Source of the DNA: Siphonodentalium dalli
Lineage: Eukaryota > Mollusca > Scaphopoda > Gadilida > Siphonodentaliidae
Direction: 5' to 3'
Length of the DNA stretch: 64,000 nucleotides
NCBI GenBank assembly: GCA_032622095.1
Contig: CP136066.1
Span: 59,798,609 to 59,862,608, forward strand
This document shows positions 33,516-43,330 of the stretch, piece by piece. The notes beneath the pieces were generated by a model that searched no databases, was not told where the DNA came from, and worked only from the letters and a program-made list of their open reading frames with translations. The translations under genes and the position numbers were made by a program. How positions within the stretch are numbered: the stretch's first letter is position 1; each line of letters starts with the position of its first letter.

Positions 33516-33573
33516 AGCTACATATTCTATATTCAACTCATGCAAATACTCTGAAATTTACTGAATGGAGTTA

Positions 33574-33925
33574 TAATACTGGCCCCAGCATATGACCCCG
33601 TAGGATTTTCTCGCTCTAGAGCAGACTTTATATAAGTTATGTACCTTGGGTCAAGGGCTTCCAAAAAAATTTGGGTAGACTTCGTCAAATGGTTCTCCCG
33701 TCTCCATAGCAACCGTTTTCAAAATGGCTGCCAAATGTTATTTTCACATCAGAAAGTCGATAAATGGTGATTCCAGTCACAAGATTTTGTCTCATTTAAT
33801 TAAATAGACATGTTTATGCACTGTGTTATATATGAACTGACTGGTCGTCATCATAACTCGCATTTTGTGGTATATTTGGTGAATATAACTGTTGCCATGG
33901 TGACTGGTGTATGCCTAAATATATA
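33574..33925 (+). repeat. Left terminal inverted repeat of the 9.1-kb transposon
   Basis: Matches 42330-42682 in reverse complement with few differences and small indels. It contains CAAAATGGCTGCCAAATG, a YY1-like word. The inner part (about 33635-33836) is repeated in direct orientation at about 33977-34200. Confidence 0.88.
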
Positions 33926-33976
33926 GCCTCTCTATCCTTCTGTGGTAGCACAAGTTCCGTATCGACAAACCCATTA

Positions 33977-34200
33977 ACACATAAGTTAGGTACCTTGGGT
34001 CAAGGGCTTCCAAAAAAATTTGGGTAGACATCGTCAAATGGTTCTCCGTCTCCATGGCAACCGTTTTCAAAATGGCTGCCAAATGTATTATGTTCACATC
34101 AGAAAGTCGGTAAATGGTGATTCCAGTCACAAGATTTTGTCTCATTTAATTAAATAGACATATGTATGCACTGTATTATATATGAACTGACTGGTCATAA
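33977..34200 (+). repeat. Direct duplicate of the inner left TIR
   Basis: The tract from AAGTTAGGTACCTTGGGTCA to TATGAACTGACTGGTCAT repeats 33635-33842 with a few substitutions. The right end has no such extra copy, making the two ends asymmetric. Confidence 0.8.
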
Positions 34201-35064
34201 TTTTTGAATGCAAATGTTCAACAAGCAGGGCCATATTCCAAAATGTTCGTAAAATTTTGTTATCTTTAAAACCATTTTTCAGTGAATGCCTTTGAACATA
34301 GGTCATGATTTTGGGGACAAACCATAGAATTTTGTTGAAAAACGGAATAATTTGGAATTTAAATTAACCTGCTATGCCAATTGAACCATTTTAGCACAAC
34401 TTGACAGTCAAGTTAGAGCTATTGCTATGGGTTGGCATCAGTCGTCCGAGATCCGTCAAAAATATCCGTTAGCACAAAATACAGGTCACATCTCTCAAAG
34501 ATCTGATCGTCGCCAAACTTCATACGGGGTGACCCATACGGTGGAGCCATCGTTTTGTTTTTTACCGAAATTTTGTAATATGATATGGTATTTTTTAAAT
34601 GATAGCGACTGAGAAAAGCGCAATGTTCAGATGCTAACGGATTTCATTGTTTAATACTGAAAACCAAGATGGTCGACGGTGGCCATGTTTTTTTTATTGA
34701 TTCACCACAAAACATATCGTTCCTATATATACATGTCAACTTCAACGTACATGGAAAATTTCATGATGACCAAATGAACAAGATGGCGGTTGATTTTTTC
34801 GAATGACCCCAATTAATGACTCGTTCCCATCTACATGTCAATAGCCATGTCAAATATCATAATGATCCGACCAATGGTACGATCTGTAACGCGTTCTAAT
34901 AACATTGTTGACGGTCATACACATGCATGCACGGGCGACGGATACCAACCTATGGCAATAGCTTACTTCGTCAAGTTGAGCTAAATATGGCAGTAAGTTT
35001 CTACGGATATGCTAGCAATTGCGACATAACATCGACTCCACATTATCATATTACCACATATTAC
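34201..35064. other. Transposon 3' non-coding region
   Basis: Lies between the stop of the transposon protein and the duplicated TIR segment. The part 34660-34870 (AAGATGGTCGACGGTGGCCA, GACTCGTTCCCATCTACATG) is related to 455-560 at the left of the window. No gene is seen. Confidence 0.45.
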
Positions 35065-38000
35065 TCATATATTCGAACAAGCAACTGTTGCAGAACAACC
35101 ACAGAAGTTCGTACAGTTGACGTTGTGTCTGCGGCATGAGCATCGACGTGTACAGACAACCTTGCATGCACATTTCACAGTCAGATCTGTTGGTAGTTTG
35201 TGTTCAAATTTTTGTGGAAGAAGGAGTCCATCAACGGATTGCCACCCAAAGTCTTCAGGTTGTGGGTCAGTATCACCTACAGGGTCCAGCAGAGTAGTTA
35301 GTTGCCTAATAGCATAGAACGACCTCAAAATATGTCCATGTAGAGAATAAGAAGTGGGTGGTAACGCCTCTAATGGTTTTGCATTCTTAGTATACAGGTG
35401 ACACCTCAATCCATCAAATGTCCGAATACCATTTACACCCTTCAGCACTTTAGTAAGAAAATGCTCTGCCTGTTGAGTGGAATGCTCACTTGGTCTGCAT
35501 TCGTCTGCGAAACTGGTAAGGAACATTGCAGGATCATTTTTGAGAGCAGATGGTTTGGTTCCTATTTTACTTGTGATGTCGCTTCCAGTAAGTATATGGA
35601 CTTTAATTATTACTGAGCATGTCTCAATTCCTAGTTTCATCCCCAAGGTGTGAAGTGGAATGAACCTGTCCTTTTCAGCACTGCCACCATAACGAATCCA
35701 GAGTTCCTCCAAACCAGAATTGAAGAAAACATTTATATAGTACAATAAAATTGCAACAACATCAGTATCATTTGCCAGGACTACGATGCGCTTCAGTCCT
35801 TTTTTCACTGCATGCATGATATGTGGAACCACTCGGGCATCGGCTTCTTCTGCTCCACTAGTCAGAACAGGAACAGTCTGCACAGTGTCTGCCATTACTT
35901 CCACTGCCTCCACAAGCTTCGATTCCTCAATATGACCACTAAAAATCACAGCTGTTTTGTTCGATAAGACGTTCGTGATAAGATGACGCTTTGCTGCCTT
36001 TTGAAGCGCTTTCTTGTTGTTGTTAGATGCCCAAAACCTCTCAAGCTGTTGTCTAGGAACTGGTGTGTCAGATTCAATACCAGTGAATTCAAGTGGCTCG
36101 TGTGTGGATCGGCGTTCTCGTTCACCATTCTTCACCGATGAATCTAGGTAGCTGTCGAAGACAAAGTCAATTTGATCCGACCTGCAAGTTTCTTGTGTAG
36201 TTTTCAAGATTGAGGTGAACAAGTCTCCAAATGTTGACATAAGTTTTGCTGGTAATCGTCTAATTGTTGACATAAAGTCCACAACTATTCCAGTTGGCAA
36301 AGTAGACTCTTTTGAGAATATGTAGTCTGTTGCATTTAGCTCTTTCTCCAATTCCGTCACCAAAGTACTTTTGTTTGGTTTCTTTGTAAAGTCGCCATCA
36401 AATAATGTGGATGAACTAATTAAATCATATTTAAATATATCTTGGTATTGGAGACCACGCTTCATTGCCATTTCGATTATTCTATGTGCAACACTGAGTT
36501 CTTTAGGTGATATTTTGATGTGGGTTTGTGGCGATTTAACCCTCGGTTGAAGTGCGTATTCTATTGTCGGCAGGTTTGTGCGATGAATTGTGTCTGTTAG
36601 CTTCTTTTTCCGTTGCACGAACCTTTCTGTTCTGTATTTGGAGTATTCAGTTTCTCCTATCGTGTACACAGATAGGAGTTGAGCTGCGTCATCAGCAGGA
36701 ACTAGTTGGGCTGTAATAAAATTATGTAGATTAGCATTCGATACTAGGCTGTATGGATTCTCTTTTTGGCACATAGCATCATACAGCTTCTTAACTGATT
36801 TATTCAACAAGTTAGACACTCCACCAGCGAGTTCATGGTGCAAAACAGTCTCTCTGGATCCCAGCTCTGCCTTTGTCAGCTTTCGAAATGTATTGCTGAT
36901 TGCCAATACCTCGTGGTAAATAAGCTCCCATTCCGCAATGTATTGGACTTGTCTTGTTTGTCCTATAATCCCGTTCGTGCTTTTCTGGGAACGCTGTATG
37001 GTCTGTTCAAGCTTCATGTCGGGCGCAACACCATTAAACAACCCTGAATTTTCTTTAACAACAAAATGTCCCTCACAAAATTTTTTGTATATGTCGGGAT
37101 TTGACGTTGGTAATATCCTCATTCGCTCCAGATACCATGAAGCATATCGTAGGTAGTTAATACTGTCCATTGCCTTGAACAAAGGGAGCAAATCTTGAAC
37201 AGATTGCAAATGTCTCAACCAATCACCTTCTCTGTCGGCAGCGACCAACCGTTTAAGATTAGACACCATTCTGAGGAAGTTCTCCCAATATTCACACATT
37301 TGCGATGTCGCGGCGCATTCTATCGAAAAGTCATCAAATTCCTTACGATACTGTTCTGATGTCTTAACCAGCTTTGACATGAGAACTTTTGCTGTCCTGT
37401 TATCTTTATCTTGAAATGACTGTTCAAGTAGTGGAATGTCATGAGCCATCTCAACATTATTTTGAGCTTTCCCTTCGCCGAATGCATCCCACTTCATGGC
37501 TTCAATAGCATCTGCTATCATCATAAGGCCGCGCATGGAACGGACGTAATGGCCACCACTCATCACCGATGCTACTGTTTTTTCACCGAATATCCCGCAT
37601 TCCACCAGGGCCTCTTCCGCGCCACTTCCTGAAAGATATTTCCCGATGCATCGCTGAACAACCTTGGCCATATGAAAACTACCTAACATAGGCACTATTC
37701 CCTTAAAGCGATCTGGGCTGTTCATTGTTATCTCCACAACAGTCCGGAAAACGTCTTCATCACAGAATACCGGCATGGCACTCTGTGGAAATTGCTTTCC
37801 CATTATCTGCAAGTTATTCAATGCTGTGTAAACGGTTGCAGCCGATGTTACAGGATGTGGGATATATGGCAGAAATCCAACATGCATCAGTGGGATCCTG
37901 GCGTTGGAAACCAGCGCACGACAACCGGCCCAAGATGGTCCATGAAAGCGTCCATCACCTGGTCCATTTCTAATCAAACTGACAATGAATTCTATCTCTT

Positions 38001-38652
38001 TCTCAGCTATCGTTGTGTCCTTCATATTTAGTAGACACCTGTCGACTTTGAAGTTATCTGGAAGGTCTGGTTTAGTCTTTGGGTGCTGATACTCTGAAAT
38101 CATCTGACAAGGCAACTGATTATTTACATGAGTGCTTATTGGTTGCAGGTTCATTTCTGAAATCGTGCCTTTTGAATTTAATTTCACCGGTTTCGGTTGA
38201 AACATGGTAAGCACAGTATCGTGATTGCTTGACTTCCCAGATAAACTTGATCTATCCTCATGATCAAAATTATCAAGCGCACTGATGGTGAAGTCACTTG
38301 TTGTAAAGTGACTTGGCAGTGGAGTGTCATTGTTTTCGCATGAAGCAATTGCATATTGGGCGAGTTTCTTGCGACATCGCATTATCTCGTTGTAACTGAC
38401 GCACATTCCAACCCTGTTCATAGATGTTATAAGCTCCCTACTTTTACATCTGTCATACACTGTATGTGCCATCAGAAGAGGGAGTGGTGCTTTCTTTCTT
38501 CCTCGATGAATTCCATAGAAGAGCATCTGGAATACTGCTTGAATGCAGAGTGCATGCCTTGACGCAGATACAGATCGTTCGTGTTTAATATTCCCAGATC
38601 CTTCGAACTGTGATGTAGAATAATCTGTATCGTCGGTATCTGCATATGCCTC
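35065..38652 (-). CDS. Transposon protein, C-terminal part: PIN/FEN-like nuclease and CXC domain
   Basis: Open for 1,195 codons after the TGA at 38653-38655; the first Met is at 38526, giving 1,153 residues. Numbered from that Met: a conserved-looking DNFDHED...HDTV segment near 88-105; a central region with IVPMLGSFHMAK and a GHYVRSMRGL segment, which I recall as a widespread uncharacterised metazoan repeat-protein family; then a nuclease-type core with acidic groups EEAD (893-896), NDTD (919-922) and TGSD (980-983), spaced as in the XPG/FEN1 PIN-like fold; and a C-terminal tesmin/TSO1-like CXC domain (1119-1150, CxCx4CxxxCxC pattern, repeated). The likely role is DNA cleavage and binding during transposition. 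A DDE catalytic triad could not be assigned by eye. It is in the same frame as the upstream part, so the two are one gene. Confidence 0.8.
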   Translation of the reverse strand, partial: EAYADTDDTDYSTSQFEGSGNIKHERSVSASRHALCIQAVFQMLFYGIHRGRKKAPLPLLMAHTVYDRCKSRELITSMNRVGMCVSYNEIMRCRKKLAQYAIASCENNDTPLPSHFTTSDFTISALDNFDHEDRSSLSGKSSNHDTVLTMFQPKPVKLNSKGTISEMNLQPISTHVNNQLPCQMISEYQHPKTKPDLPDNFKVDRCLLNMKDTTIAEKEIEFIVSLIRNGPGDGRFHGPSWAGCRALVSNARIPLMHVGFLPYIPHPVTSAATVYTALNNLQIMGKQFPQSAMPVFCDEDVFRTVVEITMNSPDRFKGIVPMLGSFHMAKVVQRCIGKYLSGSGAEEALVECGIFGEKTVASVMSGGHYVRSMRGLMMIADAIEAMKWDAFGEGKAQNNVEMAHDIPLLEQSFQDKDNRTAKVLMSKLVKTSEQYRKEFDDFSIECAATSQMCEYWENFLRMVSNLKRLVAADREGDWLRHLQSVQDLLPLFKAMDSINYLRYASWYLERMRILPTSNPDIYKKFCEGHFVVKENSGLFNGVAPDMKLEQTIQRSQKSTNGIIGQTRQVQYIAEWELIYHEVLAISNTFRKLTKAELGSRETVLHHELAGGVSNLLNKSVKKLYDAMCQKENPYSLVSNANLHNFITAQLVPADDAAQLLSVYTIGETEYSKYRTERFVQRKKKLTDTIHRTNLPTIEYALQPRVKSPQTHIKISPKELSVAHRIIEMAMKRGLQYQDIFKYDLISSSTLFDGDFTKKPNKSTLVTELEKELNATDYIFSKESTLPTGIVVDFMSTIRRLPAKLMSTFGDLFTSILKTTQETCRSDQIDFVFDSYLDSSVKNGERERRSTHEPLEFTGIESDTPVPRQQLERFWASNNNKKALQKAAKRHLITNVLSNKTAVIFSGHIEESKLVEAVEVMADTVQTVPVLTSGAEEADARVVPHIMHAVKKGLKRIVVLANDTDVVAILLYYINVFFNSGLEELWIRYGGSAEKDRFIPLHTLGMKLGIETCSVIIKVHILTGSDITSKIGTKPSALKNDPAMFLTSFADECRPSEHSTQQAEHFLTKVLKGVNGIRTFDGLRCHLYTKNAKPLEALPPTSYSLHGHILRSFYAIRQLTTLLDPVGDTDPQPEDFGWQSVDGLLLPQKFEHKLPTDLTVKCACKVVCTRRCSCRRHNVNCTNFCGCSATVACSNI

Positions 38653-39801
38653 TCATGTATCAGAATGGTCATAGAGATGAGAGAGGAGGCATCCCTTGTC
38701 CATATTAAATAGTGTGGCAAAGAATGTTACCAACACATCAGGCATTGTTGTATCCATCCATGATTCTTTCAATTCTGTCGCATCACAAAACTTGTCATCG
38801 AGAGAGAAATCAAACTGACAAAGTTCTTCACGAATTGTCTTTGCAGCATTCTTCATGATTTCAGCCGACCGCAACTTTTGTAATATATCAGTCGCTGTCA
38901 GATCTCCTGGAAAAACCATCATTGACTCATTTTTCCTTTCTGATGGGCAGAACTGAACGTCATCTCCCATTGAGTTCATGATAAATAACTTTATCTCTCG
39001 ATTTGAAAAGAAACAGTTTTCGTTCTCTGCATTCATCATGTCCCGTATATCAGATAAAGCTATGCCATAACCTCTGTTGATTATTGTCTTTAGTGAATCC
39101 AATTTCTGTTCAAAAATCTTACTCTTGGGAGATTTGTTGGAAGGCTCTTGACTCCGTCGACTGAATCGTATTAAATATGCTGACATGCAATTGCTGTGAT
39201 ACAACAAGTCAGCGCCAAATACATGCGTCTCTTCTTCCAGGTCAGCCACCCTGGTGTACACCTCATCTGAAAAATATATAGCCGCTTCGAGTAATTTCTG
39301 TGCTCTTGGACTTTCACATACACGATATTTGTCCTTAACATTGTTGTGCTGAATATTTCCACATATTAAACACGGCAGTTTGGTAACGTGTTCCTCACTA
39401 GAAGGTGGTGCCCGTGCTAAAACATCAGATCTTAACTTCATACTTAAGTCGGTCGGTGCCTTGTTATTTTTGCTACAGTCCTCACTATCGTCACTGGACT
39501 TCTTCAGTGTGATGTTATCTAGCGTTTTGCGAAGTGTGTACGTTTTGTAGCACTCGTTGGTAAGATGGTATGAGAAGTCTGACCCGTCCAAACATCGCAA
39601 CCTCTTGTACACGTCATCATCCCTTATCTCAGCTGCATCGTGCAGTCGCTTTCGCCCGTTATCTGTCGAAACCAATGGAGTTTTCCCCTTCTTCTGACAT
39701 ATAACGCATAGTCTACACGTGTTATCACAATCCCCACTGGGTCCAATTCTTTTTAGCATGGGAGTTGCAGCCAGGTTCATCATTTTATGAATTTCAAGGT
39801 C
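38653..39801 (-). CDS. Transposon protein, N-terminal part: duplicated CxxC...HxxxC modules
   Basis: A 382-codon exon ending at an in-frame TGA. It holds two copies of one module: CVIC...KRLHDAAEIRDDDVYKRL...YHLTNECYKTY, then CLIC...KLLEAAIYFSDEVYTRV...YHSNCMSAY. Each pairs a CxxC with a HxxxC about 50-70 residues later, a likely zinc site. I start the exon at 39801 because a pyrimidine-rich tract and AG (39802-39803) precede it; the longer frame back to 39837 reads through that acceptor. Either an upstream exon supplies the start or the Met pair just inside the exon is used. Downstream of the TGA the same frame continues into the nuclease part without another stop, so the TGA is most simply a nonsense mutation in one ~1,580-codon gene. 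Confidence 0.75.
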   Translation of the reverse strand, partial: DLEIHKMMNLAATPMLKRIGPSGDCDNTCRLCVICQKKGKTPLVSTDNGRKRLHDAAEIRDDDVYKRLRCLDGSDFSYHLTNECYKTYTLRKTLDNITLKKSSDDSEDCSKNNKAPTDLSMKLRSDVLARAPPSSEEHVTKLPCLICGNIQHNNVKDKYRVCESPRAQKLLEAAIYFSDEVYTRVADLEEETHVFGADLLYHSNCMSAYLIRFSRRSQEPSNKSPKSKIFEQKLDSLKTIINRGYGIALSDIRDMMNAENENCFFSNREIKLFIMNSMGDDVQFCPSERKNESMMVFPGDLTATDILQKLRSAEIMKNAAKTIREELCQFDFSLDDKFCDATELKESWMDTTMPDVLVTFFATLFNMDKGCLLSHLYDHSDT

Positions 39802-40499
39802 CTGAAAGTAGAACAAACATAAGAAACAATAAATCATGTTGCATTTTGGTTATATATATGGATATCTGAATATTCGTCCTAATAAACCAATTTCGCCATT
39901 GGGTTACTCAAATTATGCATATTCACCTGATTTTTTTTTATTTTAGTCATGCTAGCCCAATACATCCAAAAAATAAAGGTAAGTTTAATAAGAAAATGTC
40001 CAAACACACACCAATCATATACTTATTAAGATAACTAAAACTAAAGTTATGACACGGAAAAATAACAGATTATAAGTCAACAAGGACTATATCTCTTGCA
40101 AACATTGGTGAACAGAACCCAAATTAGAACTTTCATATAGGTAATCCACATACGAAATTTGAAAATAATCGGATAACTAAAACTAAAGTTATCATCTGGA
40201 AATCATTTGGGACGAATGGATGCACTGACTGACAGGCAGACAGAGAGGTGTACATCGCTTATTTCTATAGTCCCCCGAATTTCTTTTGATAATTCCATTG
40301 GATGTAAACACCTTGGTCCGAATAGGCATCCCTAATTTAGACTAGGTTTTATTCTAGACCTGGTTTTACTCTAATTTAAACTAGGTTTTAGTGTAGTTAA
40401 ACCCAGCTTTGTGATAAACTCAGTAGTTTTAGTTTTTGGAATTCGATCTCAATTAAAACTAGGTTTTATTGGCGTGACAAAGTTATGATAATAACACTA
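39802..40499. other. Putative intron / 5' region of the transposon gene
   Basis: On the minus strand this precedes the splice acceptor at 39802. It contains short words AACTAGGTTTTA repeated near 40341, 40377 and 40458 and a TAACTAAAACTAAAGTTAT word at 40029 and 40174. No donor or first exon could be chosen by eye. Confidence 0.35.
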
Positions 40500-40539
40500 A
40501 TTATTTGTGGTGAATTGGCGATACAAAGATCAGCGGACA

Positions 40540-41170
40540 ATTGGTGTATGGGTGGGTGGCCCGGCCCAAATAACCCATAGAAACACCCCATCCCTGACAT
40601 CCGGGCGGGTAGGGGGTTACCATCCCGAGGGGCGAACATGGGATATGGACCATTTTCGAAAACGGCAAGGATTTCGGTCGATTGGTGGTATGTGTGTGTG
40701 GCCCGCCCCATTTTCGAGACCGGTAAGGATTTTGGCTAAATGAGTTGGTGGCCCGCTCCAAATACCCGATAGAAACACCCCACCCTCAAACCTGGGGGTA
40801 CCACCCCGATGGGGTGAAAATGGGGTATGGATCATTTTATTCCTTATTTGCAATAATGTTTCTTTTGGTCAATTTTACTGCACGGATGGGTGTCGCGCCC
40901 AAATACCACTAGAAACCCCCTCACCCCGGGGGTACCATCTCTCGGGGGTGAAAATGAGGTATGGACGATGGGGAGCGCCCCAAATCCCCATAGAAACACC
41001 CCATCCCTCACCCCGGGGTCCATCATTACCACCCTGGTTGAGGGTGGGAATGGGGGTGTTTCTATGTGGTATTTGAGGGCGGACCACCCACACATACTGT
41101 CATACTGGCACACATACTGTCATACTGCCTAACCGTTCTCGAAAATGGTCCATACCCCATTTCGACCCCC
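40540..41170. repeat. GC-rich tandem repeat inside the transposon
   Basis: About six diverged copies of a ~110-bp unit containing ATAGAAACACCCCATCCCTC, CCGGGGGTACCA and GGGTATGGACCATTTTCGA, some inverted. Several open frames cross it on both strands; all are repeat artefacts. Confidence 0.7.
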
Positions 41171-41404
41171 TCGGGTGAGGGGTGGTGGTGTTTCTTTTGC
41201 CATTTTGCAAGCCATGCTCTGTATAAACATACCTCCATTTTACGTAGATGGGGTACAGCACAGTCCCCGGCAATCTCTAACCAATAGATAAAATCAGGTG
41301 CACCCTATGCGACATGCAATCTGCAGCATCAATCCAGATCTGAAACAGATGTGTTATGTTAACAGACTGCCATGTAAAATTAATAAACATACCACAATAA
41401 TTAT

Positions 41405-41750
41405 CCGAATTCAAAATTTGGGCAAGAGCCTACTCCTCCCCAGGCTCTGGTCTGTTCAATTGCCTCACCAATAGCCAAACAAATATTTACATGCAAAATA
41501 AAAAAATGTATCACATCAACCAAATTCAAAATTTGAGCAGCACTTCCCCTCCCAAGGCGCTGGCCAGTTCAATTACCCCACCCAACCCAAACATAACTAT
41601 TTACATGCAAACATTAACAATGTATCACATCAACCAATCTCAAATTTGGGCAGCACTTCCCCTCCCTAGGCGCTGGCCAGTTCACTTGCCCCAGCCACAG
41701 CCCAACATAATTATACAACCATGCATGCTAAATGTGACAACATATTACAT
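41405..41750. repeat. ~115-bp tandem repeat inside the transposon, three copies
   Basis: Three copies of a unit with TTCAAAATTTGAGCAGCACT, CGCTGGCCAGTTCA and ACAATGTATCACATCAACCA. It lies between the right TIR and the GC-rich block. Confidence 0.75.
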
Positions 41751-42329
41751 AATTTAACTTACAAATTTACTCAAACTTCAGCTCTATCTTATAAACATAA
41801 ATATATCACAAACCACACCATTAAATGCCATGAATTCTAGTTAAAAAGTGAACAAATAATATTTGTTTAATTATTTGAGGTTACGTTTTGCATTATCTTC
41901 GTGGTTGACATGCGGTTACCGTTATGCGACAGGAAATTGAGGCCAATAAGCTAATGCCGAGTAATGGCCATATGATCATATTGATAAACCGTATGAATAT
42001 GAATCTGACTACACAGATATCCCAATGTGGTAGATAATATACTCACAATTTATTTCAGCACACGGTTTCTTCATATATGTGAAACTTTTATCTTTTGTAC
42101 GCAACCAATCATGCAGTGTAAGAATTTTTTTTCAGTAGTATTGGAATACTGGTTGAACAAGTTGAAATTCAGTTGTTAGCAGTGTCGCGACGTCATGATG
42201 TCATCACGACGTCACATTGCCAACTCTCAACCAAAATATGTAGATAGTTGAGATGTCTCACGCTGGGTAACATTTCACAACTTATAATGCTGAAAATGAT
42301 GCAGAGAATCATATAGAAAGGGGTATATT
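41751..42329. other. Transposon sequence inside the right TIR, no gene seen
   Basis: Contains a small palindromic patch GACGTCATGATGTCATCACG near 42190. On the minus strand this is where a promoter and first exon would be expected; none can be supported by eye. Confidence 0.35.
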
Positions 42330-42682
42330 ATATATTTAGGCATACACCAGTCACCATGGCAACAGTTATATTCACCAAATTTACCACAAAATGCCAGTTA
42401 TGATGATGACCAGTCAGTTCATATGTAATACAGTGCATAAACATGTATATTTAATTAAATGAGACAAAATCATGTGACTGGAATCACCATTTATCAACTT
42501 TCTGATGTGAAAATAATACATTTGGCAGCCATTTTGTAAACGGTTGCCATGGAGACGGGAGAACCATTTGACGAAGTCTACCCAAATTTTTTTGGAAGCC
42601 CTTGACCCAAGGTACATAACTTATATAAAGTCTGCTCTAGAGCGAGAAAATCCTACGGGGTCATAGGCTGGGGCCAGTATTA
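42330..42682 (-). repeat. Right terminal inverted repeat of the 9.1-kb transposon
   Basis: Inverted partner of 33574-33925; outermost bases read GGCCAGTATTA toward the flank. The first flanking bases TTACCCC join unit 3. Confidence 0.88.
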
Positions 42683-42701
42683 TTACCCCAACCCCGAGGA
42701 A

Positions 42702-42742
42702 GTTAATATTTATCGAGGCCGCAGGCCGATGTGAATATTAAC
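42702..42742. repeat. Hairpin at the start of unit 3
   Basis: Counterpart of 17693-17733, identical in the paired stems. Confidence 0.6.
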
Positions 42743-42799
42743 TGCCAGGGGTTGACTAATCCTCATGTCAACATCGAAACAATGCAATAAGTGTTTTAT

Positions 42800-43330
42800 T
42801 TTTTTGTTTACCCATACCATAGTATGGTAAACATAGTGTCGTTGTCCGGATTGACCACTCGTCGTTAGTCCGTCCGTCCGTCTGTCTGTCTGTAGATACT
42901 TTACGCATGGTGCGATAAAAAAATTCTATCTGATCGGAACCAAATTTTGTATATTAGTTTCTCAGTCCAAAATACAGATCGAGTTCGAATATGGGTTTGA
43001 TCCGAGTTTTTTTTTTACTGAGTTATGCCCCTTTTTCGACTTAGAATTCATGCATGCTGCCATAACTCAAGCAATTTTTGAAAATCGAGTTCGAATATGG
43101 GTTTGATCCGATATTTTTTAATGGAGTTATGGCCCTTTGACATAGAATTCAAGCATGCTTCGATAAATCAACCATTTTTCAACTGATAGGAACCAAATTT
43201 GGTATGTGAGTTTCTCAACTCAAAATACAGATCGAGTTTGTATATGGGTTAGATCTGATTTGTTTTACCAGAGTTATGGCCTTTTTTCAACTAAGAATTG
43301 AACAGATTTGAGTTTGTGATAACCCAGGTA
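42800..43330. repeat. Family 2 dispersed repeat, unit 3 copy 1
   Basis: Matches 17797-18215 but retains an extra ~120-bp internal unit (CATGCTGCCATAACTCAAGC region) missing in unit 2. Confidence 0.65.

Larger units (their letters stand above)
29601..33532. other. Insertion 1 in unit 2 (3.9 kb), composite of repeats
   Basis: Defined by comparison with unit 1, which is continuous across this point (17635). It holds dispersed family 3 repeats, a foldback element, a hairpin of the 2481-2743 family, G runs at 31465-31478 and 32025-32043, and at its right end the hairpin 33392-33515. No gene is supported. I could not find matching terminal repeats or a duplication for the whole block, so it may be several insertions. 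Confidence 0.6.
33574..42682 (-). mobile_element. 9.1-kb DNA transposon with ~350-bp TIRs (Academ-like candidate)
   Basis: The ends TAATACTGGCCCCAGC are inverted and extend as ~350-bp terminal inverted repeats (33574-33925 and 42330-42682). TTA flanks both ends (33571-33573, 42683-42685), a probable 3-bp target duplication; the unit 1-unit 2 junction at about 17683 shows the sequence without the element (AGA where TTA is expected, so the duplication is likely rather than proven). On the minus strand the order is TIR, ~2.5 kb with two tandem-repeat blocks, a splice acceptor, one long protein gene, ~0.8 kb with a duplicated TIR segment, TIR. The XPG/FEN-like nuclease, Cys-rich modules, long TIRs and 3-bp duplication fit the Academ superfamily as I recall it. 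The high TIR identity and long open frame argue for recent activity. Confidence 0.8.

Noticed and set aside
29601-33532. Insertion 1 as a single transposon bounded by one pair of ends
   Set aside because: No matching terminal repeats or target duplication could be found at its edges, so I leave it as a composite block.
39802-39837. Using the Met at 39837 as the start of the transposon protein
   Set aside because: The first 12 codons are a pyrimidine-rich tract ending in AG on the minus strand, which reads better as a 3' splice site than as coding sequence.
40501-41287. Several overlapping frames of 72-89 codons on both strands
   Set aside because: All lie in the GC-rich tandem repeat of the transposon and encode the repeat in different frames.
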